This document shows positions 1 through 9,123 of a stretch of 64,000 nucleotides of DNA, in pieces. This stretch comes from an uncultured Eubacteriales bacterium (GTDB lineage: Bacteria > Bacillota > Clostridia > Christensenellales > Aristaeellaceae): positions 434,001-498,000 of the forward strand of contig OMZY01000001.1 of NCBI GenBank assembly GCA_900315675.1. Direction: 5' to 3'. Every line of letters starts with the position of its first letter. Position 1 is the stretch's first letter. The notes under the pieces were generated by a model, which was not told the DNA's origin, searched no databases, and saw only the letters and a list, made by a program, of their open reading frames with translations. A program made the translations under genes and the position numbers.

Positions 1-2
1 GT

Positions 3-710
3 GTGGATTCCATATCCGATCTCACGATATACACGTTAAGGAATCAGGAGCAGGTGATGCTGCTGGGTATACCGGAAAAAAACGATACGCAAAACACATC
101 GTTTGAAAAAGATATATGGATCGCCAAAGTCATTACAGATCCTTCCAATCGGGAAGCAGAAAACAATTATTCAGTCAGAATCAATATCAAGAAAACCAGT
201 TCAGTCTACAAAAACGGCGAAGGTGATGATGTCAAAAATCATGAAGAAGATCAGTATGACATTATTATTGAAAACAATGCATCCTATCTGCCTTCAGATA
301 TTGATCTGAGTGTGATTCCCGAATTTGCAGCCATCAATGCAAATATCAGTCTGCATTACTCCAGCCAGTATGCACAAAACAAGGCAACAACACTTGAAAT
401 CCAGGCCAGTATCAAACAGGACAATACACAGCTGCAGCTGAAGGGAAAAGTGAAAACAGCTGCACCGTGGATTTTTATGCCATTCGAAATTGTGAATCCC
501 GAACCGGTCGGGACAGATATTGAAAAGGTATTTGTTCCTTATTTTACAGACTGGGTGAGCAATGCGGCATCCATGATTGAACATAATTCAAGCATGGAGC
601 CGGAAAATGAAAGCAATGCAATTTCTGCCCAGGAAGCACCGTCAGAGCAGGAAGACAGCGGGAACGGGAATACAGAAACAGCTCCGCTGGATGTTGAAGA
701 ACAGGAATAA
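3..710 (+). CDS. Unrecognised protein, 5'-truncated by window edge
   Basis: The reading frame is already open at the first bases of the window, so the true start lies upstream and only the C-terminal 235 or so residues are visible. I do not recognise the family. The visible part is mainly beta-strand-like polar sequence and ends in an acidic, low-complexity tail rich in Glu, Ser and Asn (about residues 195-235). There are no Cys motifs and no membrane segment. It ends 27 nt before the start of the next gene on the same strand, which encodes a secreted unknown protein, so the two are probably co-transcribed. Confidence 0.6.
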   Translation: MDSISDLTIYTLRNQEQVMLLGIPEKNDTQNTSFEKDIWIAKVITDPSNREAENNYSVRINIKKTSSVYKNGEGDDVKNHEEDQYDIIIENNASYLPSDIDLSVIPEFAAINANISLHYSSQYAQNKATTLEIQASIKQDNTQLQLKGKVKTAAPWIFMPFEIVNPEPVGTDIEKVFVPYFTDWVSNAASMIEHNSSMEPENESNAISAQEAPSEQEDSGNGNTETAPLDVEEQE

Positions 711-737
711 TACTGTTTATGCTCATTGAGGATGATT

Positions 738-1898
738 ATGAAAAAGATAGTCTGTATTCTGACCGCCTTCATTTGCTGTATCGGGGTTGCAGCCTCAGCA
801 GAATCACATATCGGAATACAGGGAAGTATAGCTGACAGAACAGACAGCAACATTGTTTATATTGATCTGTATGAAGAAGATAACACCATCAGCATGATTT
901 CTGATCTGATCCCGGATATTATCATTCAGTCTGCAAACGACCATGCGGATCTGTATGATATGTTCAGGATCTTCTTTGATCTCTCTACGGAAAAAACCAT
1001 CAGTTTACGGAACGAGGCGGAAAATCTTTACAGGGACTGGATCCAATCACGATATTCAGAAACAAATGAAGGCATATATACAGGACCTTTATTTGAGAAG
1101 GCAACATCAGTCTGTGTAACTGAGTTTATGCTTTCTGATTTGATCCATTATGCTGTACAGCAATCAGGTAAAAATCCTGTTTCTCAAAACAGTAAAAACA
1201 GCGAATATCAATATGATGAGATTTTATTGGCTGCTGCCGCAGAAATGGGCTCTGACGCTGTGAAATATTACAATCCGCTTGTCAGAACAAAAAATTATGA
1301 TCATTATAAATATGTATCATTTGATATTATCAGCGGGAATCAGGTGATTCTGTCACTGTCCATGGACAATTCCCAACATAACCGGAAAAGAATTCTGATT
1401 ACACACATGGAAAACGGAAGGTACTATTTCAGAGATATCGCTGTGCAATATAATCAGCAGAGTATTATCATGGATTGTGAATTGTTCAGCAGTGACAAAA
1501 GTGTTTTCGATCCACTGCGAATTGAACCATTGATTCATGAATCTTTCAGCCTTACATCAGAAAACGGAAAGCATTCCCAAAGCATAGCATACACCTGTGA
1601 GAACTCACAAAAAGAATTACTGGTTTCAGGAACCGGCACACTGTCCTCCAATAAGATAGAAGGATATCTGCAGCTTGGAGAAGAAAAGGAAGACGTTGTG
1701 TTTCTAACCGCTACAATGGATGAAAAGCAGAAACCCGATCTGTCATCCTATCAGATGATGCACATGGATCATAAAGAGGAAAATGATCTCATTCTGAATA
1801 TTTTCATGTCCGGGCTGATGGAACGGATGACGCATATTCTGCCATTATTTCCGGCATTTTATCAGAACATCATTATGAAAATACTCATGACCAGGTGA
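738..1898 (+). CDS. Unrecognised secreted protein with signal peptide
   Basis: A protein of about 386 residues that I cannot place in a family. The N-terminus MKKIVCILTAFICCIGVAAS looks like a signal peptide with a likely cleavage after ASA, so it should be exported. The mature part is polar with no obvious catalytic motif. I chose the ATG at 738 because GAGG lies about 6 nt upstream; the frame is open from a TTG at 726. It follows the truncated unknown gene closely and converges with ispDF, with only 5 nt between the stops. It may belong with its upstream neighbour as an envelope-associated pair, but that is inference from position. Confidence 0.65.
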   Translation: MKKIVCILTAFICCIGVAASAESHIGIQGSIADRTDSNIVYIDLYEEDNTISMISDLIPDIIIQSANDHADLYDMFRIFFDLSTEKTISLRNEAENLYRDWIQSRYSETNEGIYTGPLFEKATSVCVTEFMLSDLIHYAVQQSGKNPVSQNSKNSEYQYDEILLAAAAEMGSDAVKYYNPLVRTKNYDHYKYVSFDIISGNQVILSLSMDNSQHNRKRILITHMENGRYYFRDIAVQYNQQSIIMDCELFSSDKSVFDPLRIEPLIHESFSLTSENGKHSQSIAYTCENSQKELLVSGTGTLSSNKIEGYLQLGEEKEDVVFLTATMDEKQKPDLSSYQMMHMDHKEENDLILNIFMSGLMERMTHILPLFPAFYQNIIMKILMTR

Positions 1899-1903
1899 AC
1901 CGG

Positions 1904-3067
1904 TTATCTTTCAACAACAGTACAGACAGCATAGGCGGAAATACCTTCCATACGTCCTTCAAATCCGAGATTTTCAGTTGTTGTTGCTTTTATATTGACA
2001 GATGAAACCGGTATATCCAGTTTACCGGAAACCACTTCAAGCATTTGCGGAATGAAAGGCAGAAGTTTCGGCTTTTGTGCAACAATCGTTATATCTGTAT
2101 TAAAAACTTTATATCCGGCCGCTTCAATCAGTTTGTTTGTTTTTTCAAGAAGAAGGACTGATGAAATATCCTTATAGCTGTCGCTGGTATCAGGAAAATG
2201 CTTTCCGATGTCTCCGAGGGCACAGGCTCCGAGCATAGCGTCCATCAGTGCATGAAGCGCAACATCAGCATCACTGTGACCAAGCAAACCCAGATGATAG
2301 GGAATTTCCACTCCGCATAGGATCAGTTTTCGTCCTTCGGCAAGACGATGGACGTCATAGCCCATACCAACACGCATATTCTTTTTTTCTCCTTTTATAA
2401 TTGAAACAGCACGGGATATATCTTCAGGTTCTGTCAGCTTTATATTCTGAGAAGATCCACGTACTACCCTGACAGGAATATGGAAATGCTCCAGAATGCC
2501 GGCATCATCGGTAAAGACAATTCCTGTATCAGCAGCTTTCAGTGCTGCAGGAATAAAAATACCTGCTGAAAACCCCTGCGGGGTCTGTATTTCATACAGA
2601 CCGGAGCGATCAGGGGTATAAAGAACCTTACGGTCTGAATCGCATATTTTATATGTGCTGGAGGCGGGAATGCCGGGAACACCGGATCCGTATAATTTTA
2701 CCGACTCAATCACCCGACTGATCAGATCGTAATCCACAAGACACCTTGCTGCATCGTGTATCAGGATGATATCTTCGTCGCAGACGTCAGTAAGAGCCTT
2801 TATACCATTGAGAACGGATTCCTGCCTTGTATTTCCGCCGGATGTAAAATGAACGGGAAAGGGAAGCGGGGAGAGACTGATCAGATTTCGGATTGTTTTC
2901 TCTTCGTTTTCGCGGCAAACAATAACCATATCATCGGCTGAAGAGATGAAAGCTTCAGCACTGCGCCGTATAACAGCCTTTCCGCACAGTTCAAGCAGGA
3001 CTTTGTTTACAGACGCATTCATTCTTGAGCCTTTTCCGCCTGCAAGCAGAATGACATGATTTTTCAT
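1904..3067 (-). CDS. ispDF: Bifunctional IspD/IspF isoprenoid enzyme
   Basis: A fusion of two enzymes of the methylerythritol phosphate pathway for isopentenyl diphosphate. The N-terminal part (about 1-225) is IspD, the 2-C-methyl-D-erythritol 4-phosphate cytidylyltransferase, with the nucleotide-binding motif LLAGGKGSRM. The C-terminal part (about 230-387) is IspF, the 2,4-cyclodiphosphate synthase, with its metal-site motifs GYDVHRL and HSDADVALHAL. The total of 387 residues fits known IspDF fusions. Its ATG overlaps the stop of rqcP (ATGA), so translation is probably coupled. Cytosolic. Confidence 0.95.
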   Translation of the reverse strand: MKNHVILLAGGKGSRMNASVNKVLLELCGKAVIRRSAEAFISSADDMVIVCRENEEKTIRNLISLSPLPFPVHFTSGGNTRQESVLNGIKALTDVCDEDIILIHDAARCLVDYDLISRVIESVKLYGSGVPGIPASSTYKICDSDRKVLYTPDRSGLYEIQTPQGFSAGIFIPAALKAADTGIVFTDDAGILEHFHIPVRVVRGSSQNIKLTEPEDISRAVSIIKGEKKNMRVGMGYDVHRLAEGRKLILCGVEIPYHLGLLGHSDADVALHALMDAMLGACALGDIGKHFPDTSDSYKDISSVLLLEKTNKLIEAAGYKVFNTDITIVAQKPKLLPFIPQMLEVVSGKLDIPVSSVNIKATTTENLGFEGRMEGISAYAVCTVVER

Positions 3068-3342
3068 GTTCTGTTACGCTCCGTTGCCAGAAAAGCATCT
3101 TCATCCAGGACTTTGTACATGGAAGATGCCATTTCCTTGCTGATTGTATCCTGTACAAGGAGAACTTCATAATGTCCTGTATGTTCTCCGAAACGAATAC
3201 TGATGATATCTCCTGCCTTAATGACAGAAGAGGGTTTCGCAATCCGTTCGTTGATCATGACACGGCCTCCGCTGCAGGCTTCGCTGGCAACGGTACGACG
3301 TTTGATGATTCGTGATACCTTCAGAAACTTATCAATTCTCAT
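3064..3342 (-). CDS. rqcP: S4-domain RNA-binding protein RqcP (YabO)
   Basis: A small S4-domain protein of about 92 residues. It closely resembles Bacillus YabO/RqcP, which acts with RqcH on obstructed 50S subunits to add C-terminal alanine tails to stalled nascent chains. The S4 core is near the N-terminus: MRIDKFLKVSRIIKRR, then a Gly-Gly-Arg-Val loop and an ISIRFG strand. The ATG at 3342 is preferred because GAGGAT lies just upstream; an in-frame GTG at 3354 sits inside that ribosome binding site. Its stop overlaps the start of ispDF. A terminator hairpin for HU lies just before its start, so it may depend on read-through. Confidence 0.85.
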   Translation of the reverse strand: MRIDKFLKVSRIIKRRTVASEACSGGRVMINERIAKPSSVIKAGDIISIRFGEHTGHYEVLLVQDTISKEMASSMYKVLDEDAFLATERNRT

Positions 3343-3362
3343 CTTTATCCTCACAAAACAAA

Positions 3363-3390
3363 GCCCGCAGGAAGCAGTGTTCCTGCGGGC
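3363..3390 (-). terminator. Intrinsic terminator downstream of HU gene
   Basis: A perfect 11-bp stem (GCCCGCAGGAA with TTCCTGCGGGC) with a 6-nt loop, followed on the minus strand by a T-rich run (TTTGTTTTG). It lies 11 nt beyond the HU stop and about 20 nt before the rqcP start, so it should lower transcription into rqcP-ispDF relative to the abundant HU message. Confidence 0.85.
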
Positions 3391-3401
3391 AGAAACGATT
3401 T

Positions 3402-3695
3402 TTATTTCTTCGCCTTTTTCTTGGCGTTAACCTTATCCTTCAGAGCCTTACCGGCTTTAAAAGAAGGCGCCTTGGAAGCTGCGATTTTGATTTCGGCTCC
3501 GGTACGGGGATTGCGGGCAGTACGGGCAGGACGTTTTTTCACATCAAAGGTACCAAAGCCAATCAGCTGTACCTTTTCGCCCTTCGCCAGAGCACAGTTG
3601 ATCGTGTCGACGAAAGCATTCAGAGCTTTTTCGGCATCTTTCTTGGAGAATGATGTTTTTTCTGCCAGAGCATTGATCAGTTCACTCTTGTTCAC
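3402..3695 (-). CDS. hup: Histone-like DNA-binding protein HU
   Basis: A 97-residue HU/IHF-family nucleoid protein that binds and bends DNA as a dimer. The N-terminal helices [14 protein letters not shown], the GFGTF turn and the DNA-contacting arm motif RNPRTG are all present. The C-terminus has a short Lys-rich extension ([10 protein letters not shown]) slightly longer than the usual 90 residues. The start is GTG at 3695, preceded by AAGGAGGAG at ideal spacing, which fits high expression. It lies between yabN/mazG and rqcP, the same neighbourhood as in many Firmicutes. Confidence 0.95.
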   Translation of the reverse strand: MNKSELINALAEKTSFSKKDAEKALNAFVDTINCALAKGEKVQLIGFGTFDVKKRPARTARNPRTGAEIKIAASKAPSFKAGKALKDKVNAKKKAKK

Positions 3696-3760
3696 GGGTA
3701 ATCTCCTCCTTGTCTTTATGCAGGTTGCATAAAAGAATATAAATATGCCAAAGACCGGAA

Positions 3761-5197
3761 TTATTCAATTTCGCCTTCAACATGCTTTAAGTATACACAT
3801 AGTTCACTGAAAGTCAAGCTTTCTAAGGATTTTCCGTCCATGAATATACTCTTTTCAACCTGCTTTACAGCGCTTTTCAGACGATCAGAAGTCTGATGCA
3901 GAATCCATTCACTGTCGAGTTCAGATTGACAGCAGAGAACACAGCAAAGAAAAAGCAATAAGCCACATAAACGGCCCGTTGTTTCAGCGTCATGCCTGCT
4001 TTCCAGCTTTGGGAGAAGGTTCCGGAGTTCTGTAATTACATCTGAAGATGAGATTTCAGCTTTTGTAAAGCGGCTTATCTTTTTGATGATCTTTGAAGCA
4101 TATTTCAGTGAAGGAAGAAAAGCTGAAATATCGTCCAGATTTTCCGAAAGCGTATAATGCCCGGTTTCAGTCTGTTTGATTCTGTCCCACATTGCGGTAT
4201 TATTATCCGGCGCCGACGAATTTTCAGAGAAGACATTGGGATGTCTTCTGATCATTTTCTGACATATCTGCGAAATGATATCATGAATCGAAAACTCATC
4301 AAAATCTTTACCGATGGATGAATGGAATACGATCTGGAAAAGAAGATCCCCTAATTCTTCTCCCAGATGATCAGGGTCATTTTCATCAATTGCGGCAACA
4401 CATTCCCAGGCTTCCTCTATCAGATAAGAACGCAGAGACTGATGGGTTTGCTGCCTGTCCCAGGGACAGCCGTCAGGAGCACGCAGACGCATAACAATAT
4501 CGGCAAGATCCTGCAGAACGTATTTTTCCCTGTGCAGATAATCGGTTCCGGGAATCAGAACAGCAGTAAAATGATTATACATATGCTGACGATCCAGCAT
4601 ATAAAGCTGCAGAGATATCGGTTTGCCGGATTCCTGGATAAGGAAGATGATATGTTCATCCTCCATAACATCCGAAAGAACGAGCTTTATCTGACCGGCA
4701 AGTACTGCATTGTCTATTTCAGTGATTAACAGTGTACAACGCGGATCATAGACAAAAGTGGAAAGAAGATCGTATGCAGGGAGAATCTGGATGGAAGAGT
4801 CCGGAAGATAACTGATTGAAGAGGACAGATGAAGATCATATGAACTGATGCCCGGGACAACTGTAATGAGTATATCCCCGGGAACCCGTCTGAAAAGCAT
4901 TTTAACTGAGCTGTCCGTGTAAGCATCAGGCACGGCATAAACAACGCCTGACGAATGTGCGCTGCGTATTACTTCATCGGCTATAAGCTGTGCCAGCTGG
5001 TCAAAATCCTCGGCATCACCATAAAGCTCATCCAACGTCTGATAAGCAATTTTGTTAGATTCAAGCCAGGCGGTCAGAGGATGGTTTCCTGTACGGAGAA
5101 TGAGCTGTTCTGCTTTCCGCAGCGAATTGATCGTCACGATGTTCAGAAGATCAGGATCTCCCTGACCGATAGATACGATCTTGATTTCATCTTTCAT
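3761..5197 (-). CDS. mazG: MazG-family NTP pyrophosphohydrolase with methylase-like domain (YabN type)
   Basis: A two-domain protein of the YabN/MazG type. The first half (about 1-225) is a tetrapyrrole-methylase-like fold, with [10 protein letters not shown] at the N-terminus. The second half is the MazG domain, starting at about 235 with [16 protein letters not shown] and carrying the EE..E acidic metal site (LIEEAWE and [11 protein letters not shown]). MazG hydrolyses nucleoside triphosphates to monophosphate and pyrophosphate and is thought to clear non-canonical nucleotides; the methylase half has no settled role. It sits upstream of HU on the same strand. Confidence 0.92.
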   Translation of the reverse strand: MKDEIKIVSIGQGDPDLLNIVTINSLRKAEQLILRTGNHPLTAWLESNKIAYQTLDELYGDAEDFDQLAQLIADEVIRSAHSSGVVYAVPDAYTDSSVKMLFRRVPGDILITVVPGISSYDLHLSSSISYLPDSSIQILPAYDLLSTFVYDPRCTLLITEIDNAVLAGQIKLVLSDVMEDEHIIFLIQESGKPISLQLYMLDRQHMYNHFTAVLIPGTDYLHREKYVLQDLADIVMRLRAPDGCPWDRQQTHQSLRSYLIEEAWECVAAIDENDPDHLGEELGDLLFQIVFHSSIGKDFDEFSIHDIISQICQKMIRRHPNVFSENSSAPDNNTAMWDRIKQTETGHYTLSENLDDISAFLPSLKYASKIIKKISRFTKAEISSSDVITELRNLLPKLESRHDAETTGRLCGLLLFLCCVLCCQSELDSEWILHQTSDRLKSAVKQVEKSIFMDGKSLESLTFSELCVYLKHVEGEIE

Positions 5198-5315
5198 TTT
5201 AAGATCCTCATCAGTGAATTATGAACAGATAACGGAAAATGATACAGATCCCCAAAGAACAGCGGGATCATACGGGGCAGGGTACTTCGGACAAAGACAG
5301 CGTATGAAAATACAG

Positions 5316-6779
5316 TCAGTATTTATGCCATGCGGAACGCGTGAAAAGTATAAACAGCGGGAGAAGTTCAAGTCTTCCGAAAAGCATCAGGAACGACGCA
5401 GTCAATTTGGCATGTATACCATAACCGGCATAGTTCTCTACCGGACCGACGGCGCCGAGGCCGGGACCGACGTTGCTGACGCAGGTAAGAGAAGCGGAAA
5501 GGTTTGTACCGATGTCATAGTTGCTGCCAAGAGACATGATAAAACCACCGACAAGGATAAGCGCAATATACATAAATGCAAACTGGGCGATCTGGGACAG
5601 CATATGTTCGTCCACGGCTTTACCGTCAATACGGATCACATCCATTTTTTTCGGCTGCCCCGTTGCACGGATGTTTCTGCGGGAAAGCTTGCTCAGAACT
5701 ATGATTCTGATTACCTTAATACCGCCGGCTGTTGAACCGGCACAGGAACCGATCAGCATGGCAATCACTATGATAATATGTGAAGCAGCAGGCCATTGAT
5801 TATAATCATAGGTAACAAAACCTGTTGTGGACATGATTGAACTGATCTGGAATGAACCGTAACGCAGTGATTTCAGGAAATCGCCCTGATAGTAATCCAG
5901 ATTCAGGAATGAAATCAGAATAATAAATGCTGCTGCAAAAATCAAATACCAGCGGAATTCTTCATCGTGAAAAAAGGCTTTGATTTTTTCTCCGATAAGG
6001 CATTTATAATACAGTGCAAAATTCACACCAAACATAAACATGAAAACCGTAATGGCAATTTCAACAGGCACACTGTTATAATGTGCGATACTGTCGCCGT
6101 AACGGCTGAATCCTCCGGTGCCGGCTGTTGCCATGGTATGAACAGCGGAATCGTAAGGAGAAAGACCGCATAAAAGAAGTGTTACAAATTCAAGCAAAGA
6201 AAGGAGAATGTAGATTTTATACAGGATCTTGGCTGTGGCTCCGGTTTTGGGTACAAGCTTGCTAAGGGATGGTCCGGGACTTTCCGCTTTGACAAGATGG
6301 GCAGTTCGGCCGGTCAGTTTCGGGAGGAGCGCAAGCGTCAGCACAAGTACACCCATTCCACCGATCCAGTGAGTGGTTGCGCGCCAGAAGAGGATGCCGC
6401 GACAGGCATGATCGAAAGTATATTGTGTAAAGACACTGGCACCGGTTGTTGTCAGTCCGGACACCGTTTCAAAAAAAGCTTCTTCAAAACGAGGAAGTGT
6501 GCCGGAAAGCATAAAGGGAACAGAACCGAATATACCCAGAAGAATCCAGCCAAGAGCGGTGATAATAAAACCCTCTTTGAGGCGGAGATGTGAATTCTGA
6601 TCTTTGCCCGGAATAAAACTCATCGAGGAACCAGCCAGCAGGTTAATCACAATACTGTACAGGATGGGAAGAGCGTCACCCTCGCCGTAAACCAGGGAAA
6701 CGATCAAAGAGGGGAGCATGGCAGCGGCTTCGATGAGCAGCAATGCTCCGAGCATTCGGACAATCAGCTTACGGTTCAT
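5316..6779 (-). CDS. trkH: Trk/Ktr potassium uptake channel subunit TrkH
   Basis: A polytopic membrane protein of 487 residues, the ion-translocating subunit of a Trk-type K+ uptake system. It has the four pore-loop repeats of the SKT family, including SGLTTTGASV near residue 105 and TATAGTGGFSRYGDS, STTGFVTYDYN and CVSNVGPGLGAVG later, each with the selectivity-filter Gly. Many hydrophobic segments are visible. Its start overlaps the 3' end of trkA by 4 nt, so the gating subunit and the channel are translated in step. Confidence 0.93.
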   Translation of the reverse strand: MNRKLIVRMLGALLLIEAAAMLPSLIVSLVYGEGDALPILYSIVINLLAGSSMSFIPGKDQNSHLRLKEGFIITALGWILLGIFGSVPFMLSGTLPRFEEAFFETVSGLTTTGASVFTQYTFDHACRGILFWRATTHWIGGMGVLVLTLALLPKLTGRTAHLVKAESPGPSLSKLVPKTGATAKILYKIYILLSLLEFVTLLLCGLSPYDSAVHTMATAGTGGFSRYGDSIAHYNSVPVEIAITVFMFMFGVNFALYYKCLIGEKIKAFFHDEEFRWYLIFAAAFIILISFLNLDYYQGDFLKSLRYGSFQISSIMSTTGFVTYDYNQWPAASHIIIVIAMLIGSCAGSTAGGIKVIRIIVLSKLSRRNIRATGQPKKMDVIRIDGKAVDEHMLSQIAQFAFMYIALILVGGFIMSLGSNYDIGTNLSASLTCVSNVGPGLGAVGPVENYAGYGIHAKLTASFLMLFGRLELLPLFILFTRSAWHKY

Positions 6780-8140
6780 TTGTAGAGCACCTCATTCAGG
6801 TCGGAAATGCCTGATTCAACAGAAATGATCACTACATGATCATTTTCCTCTATATGGTCATTACCGAAGGGTACGATGATTTTTCCCTGATGGACGATGA
6901 TGGAAACAAGGGAACCTTTTTTCATTGTCAGTTTTTTGAGCGGAATCCCGATATAGGAATCTCCTTTTCTGGCAATAAACTCAATTGCTTCCGCCTTGCC
7001 GCCTACGAGACGGTACAGTCTTTCTATTTTTGTCCCGTTACTGTTTTCGCGCGCACGAACATAACGCAAAATAGTTGAACTGGTTATAAACTGAGGACTG
7101 ATGACTGAATCAAGACCAAGATCATTCAATATATCCTGATAAGCCAGACGGCTGTTTTTTGCAATCACTTTCGGTACCCCCGAACGGGAGGCATGCATAC
7201 CGGAAATCAGGTTTTCCTCATCCCGGTTGCTGAGTGAAACAAAGGCGTCCATCTGCGACAAACCCTGTTCCTCCAGCAGATCCTGATCTGTACCGTCGCC
7301 GACAATGACATCTACCTTCGGCAGCTGTTCGCTGAGCACACGGGCTTTTACAGGGTTGATTTCAAAAAGAGTAACATGGATCCCCATGGGAACAATCAGT
7401 CTGGAAAGATAATAGGAAATTCTTCCGCCGCCAAGCAGCATAACACTGCGTACTTTATGCTTGTTCCGGCCGAGAAAACGGAAATACTCCGTAATTGTCA
7501 GCATGTCTCCGGAAACAAACACCTTGTCGCCGGGCTGAATCCTGAAATCACCGCCAGGAATCATGACCGTGTTGTTTCTTTCAACCATGGCATAGAGAAT
7601 ACGCGGAAGGCGGGGCAGCTTTCCCGCGAGGTCTTTCATCGGTATGCCGACAAAGCAATCCTCTTCCTGCGCACGGAATTCAACCATCTCCACAAGACCT
7701 TTTGCAAAAGATTCAATACTGCCGGCGAAAGGATAGCGGAGAAGACGGCTGATTTCAAGAGCGGTCGCACGTTCAGGATTGATGGCAACATCAATACCAA
7801 GCTCATTCTGCAGCAGCATCTGGCTTTCATTAAATTCAGGATCGCGGATTCTGGCTAAGGTATAGTTTGCACCCAGACGCTTGGAAATGAGGCATGCAAG
7901 CATATTGCTTTCATCGCTTTCAGTGGAGGCAATGACAATGTTTGCTTTATCTACTCCTGCTTCCAGAAGAATTTTAGCATTTGCACCGTTTCCGCGGATA
8001 CACAGCGCATCAAGTGAACCGCTGCATCTTTCGATTACTTCATCATCTTTATCGATAATAATAACATCATGTTCTTCGGCAATCAGGTGTTCAGCCAGTG
8101 TGTATCCGACTTTACCGGCACCGATAACAATGATTCTCAT
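6776..8140 (-). CDS. trkA: Trk system potassium transport regulator TrkA
   Basis: A cytosolic regulatory subunit of 454 residues that binds NAD(H) and gates TrkH. It contains two RCK modules in tandem: RCK_N at about 1-120 with the Rossmann motif IIVIGAGKVGYTLAEHL, RCK_C at about 140-215, a second RCK_N at about 230-350 (MLLGGGRISYYLSRL) and a second RCK_C at the end. A strong ribosome binding site (GAGGAGGAA) precedes the ATG at 8140. The downstream trkH overlaps it by 4 nt. Confidence 0.94.
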   Translation of the reverse strand: MRIIVIGAGKVGYTLAEHLIAEEHDVIIIDKDDEVIERCSGSLDALCIRGNGANAKILLEAGVDKANIVIASTESDESNMLACLISKRLGANYTLARIRDPEFNESQMLLQNELGIDVAINPERATALEISRLLRYPFAGSIESFAKGLVEMVEFRAQEEDCFVGIPMKDLAGKLPRLPRILYAMVERNNTVMIPGGDFRIQPGDKVFVSGDMLTITEYFRFLGRNKHKVRSVMLLGGGRISYYLSRLIVPMGIHVTLFEINPVKARVLSEQLPKVDVIVGDGTDQDLLEEQGLSQMDAFVSLSNRDEENLISGMHASRSGVPKVIAKNSRLAYQDILNDLGLDSVISPQFITSSTILRYVRARENSNGTKIERLYRLVGGKAEAIEFIARKGDSYIGIPLKKLTMKKGSLVSIIVHQGKIIVPFGNDHIEENDHVVIISVESGISDLNEVLYK

Positions 8141-8169
8141 GATAAGTTCCTCCTCATAAAAATCATTTT

Positions 8170-8198
8170 ATTCTACCATTTTTCCCTCTGCATGAAAA
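8170..8198 (-). promoter_or_regulatory. Probable promoter of trkA-trkH
   Basis: On the minus strand TTTTCA and TAGAAT are separated by 17 bp, about 30 nt upstream of the trkA start. The -35 box is poor. A promoter is needed here because a strong tRNA terminator lies immediately upstream. Confidence 0.5.
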
Positions 8199-8223
8199 GC
8201 TTTTTGAAAAAGCAGAACCCGGC

Positions 8224-8253
8224 AAAAAAACAGTGCAGACAAAGTCTGCACTG
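8224..8253 (-). terminator. Intrinsic terminator of tRNA-Ser
   Basis: A 9-bp stem CAGTGCAGA/TCTGCACTG with a 5-nt loop, followed on the minus strand by seven T residues, beginning 3 nt beyond the tRNA 3' end. Confidence 0.9.
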
Positions 8254-8255
8254 TT

Positions 8256-8346
8256 TGGCGGAGAGTCAGGGATTTGAACCCTGGGTGAGGTATCACCCCA
8301 CACACGATTTCCAGTCGTGCGCCTTAGACCACTCAGCCAACTCTCC
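8256..8346 (-). tRNA. tRNA-Ser (anticodon GGA)
   Basis: A 91-nt class II tRNA with a long variable arm. The acceptor strands GGAGAGT and ACTCTCC pair fully, the discriminator is G and the terminal CCA is encoded. The anticodon loop CTGGAAA gives GGA, reading UCC/UCU serine codons. It has its own promoter and terminator, so it is a single-gene transcription unit. Confidence 0.95.
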
Positions 8347-8372
8347 TCGTCAGCGAATGCTCACGTCGATAA

Positions 8373-8400
8373 ATTATAGCGCCATTTTGCGTTTTGTCAA
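8373..8400 (-). promoter_or_regulatory. Promoter of tRNA-Ser
   Basis: Minus-strand TTGACA and TATAAT, both perfect consensus, with a 16-bp spacer. The -35 box overlaps the stop region of rluB. The -10 box lies about 27 nt upstream of the tRNA. Confidence 0.85.
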
Positions 8401-9101
8401 GGTCTGAGTTTTTCAATTTCCTGATCCGTCAGTTTGCGCCACATTCCGGAAGGAAGATCACCCAGCTGCACAGGACCAAAACGCACTCTTTTCAACCGAA
8501 CCACCTGATGTCCGACAGCTTCAATCATTTTACGAACCTGGCGATTCCGGCCTTCGTGTATCGTAATCAGCAGATCAGTGGAAAATGTATCATGTCTGAT
8601 CAGTCTGACTTCAGCAGGGGAGGTTATTCTGCCGTCAACCATTACGCCCTTGCGCAAAAGCCTTATCTCTTCTTCCGTAACATTGTTGGATACTTTTGTA
8701 AGGTAAGATTTTGGAATTTCAAAGCTCGGATGCAGCAACTGATTCATCAGGTCTCCGTCATTGGTGAGCAGAAGCAGGCCTTCACTGTCATAATCCAGTC
8801 GTCCGACGGGGAAAAGACGTACAGGATAATCGCGAAAACGGTCCATAACGGTAGCGCGTCCTTCGGGATCGGATACTGTTGTAACCTCTCCAACGGGCTT
8901 GTTGTAGGCCAGATAATGCTTCTCCGCTTCGGGAGTGACGGTACAACCGTCTACCTGAACAATATCCGTATTTTCATCCACCTGTGTTCCCAGTATACGT
9001 ATGATCTCTCCGTTTACAGAAACACGGCCATCCAATATGTATTGTTCAGCATTTCTTCTGGACGCGACGCCGCAGGAAGCGAGATATTTCTGAAGACGCA
9101 T
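8397..9101 (-). CDS. rluB: Ribosomal large-subunit pseudouridine synthase (RluB/RsuA family)
   Basis: A 234-residue RNA pseudouridine synthase. An S4 domain occupies about 1-60 (MRLQKYLASCGVASRR), followed by the catalytic domain with the hallmark GRLDYDSEGLLLLTNDG containing the catalytic Asp at about 110. The family isomerises a uridine in rRNA; the Firmicute member corresponds to RluB, modifying 23S rRNA near helix 80, though RsuA-like specificity cannot be excluded by motif alone. It lies 22 nt downstream of proA on the same strand, so co-transcription is likely. Confidence 0.9.
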   Translation of the reverse strand: MRLQKYLASCGVASRRNAEQYILDGRVSVNGEIIRILGTQVDENTDIVQVDGCTVTPEAEKHYLAYNKPVGEVTTVSDPEGRATVMDRFRDYPVRLFPVGRLDYDSEGLLLLTNDGDLMNQLLHPSFEIPKSYLTKVSNNVTEEEIRLLRKGVMVDGRITSPAEVRLIRHDTFSTDLLITIHEGRNRQVRKMIEAVGHQVVRLKRVRFGPVQLGDLPSGMWRKLTDQEIEKLRP

Positions 9102-9123
9102 TATTCAGACTTCCTTTCCATAA

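Noticed and set aside
8141-8255. A c-di-AMP (ydaO-type) riboswitch before trkA, which would suit DarA and PgpH in the same genome
   Set aside because: The gap is too short and is filled by the tRNA-Ser terminator and a promoter; no ydaO consensus is visible.
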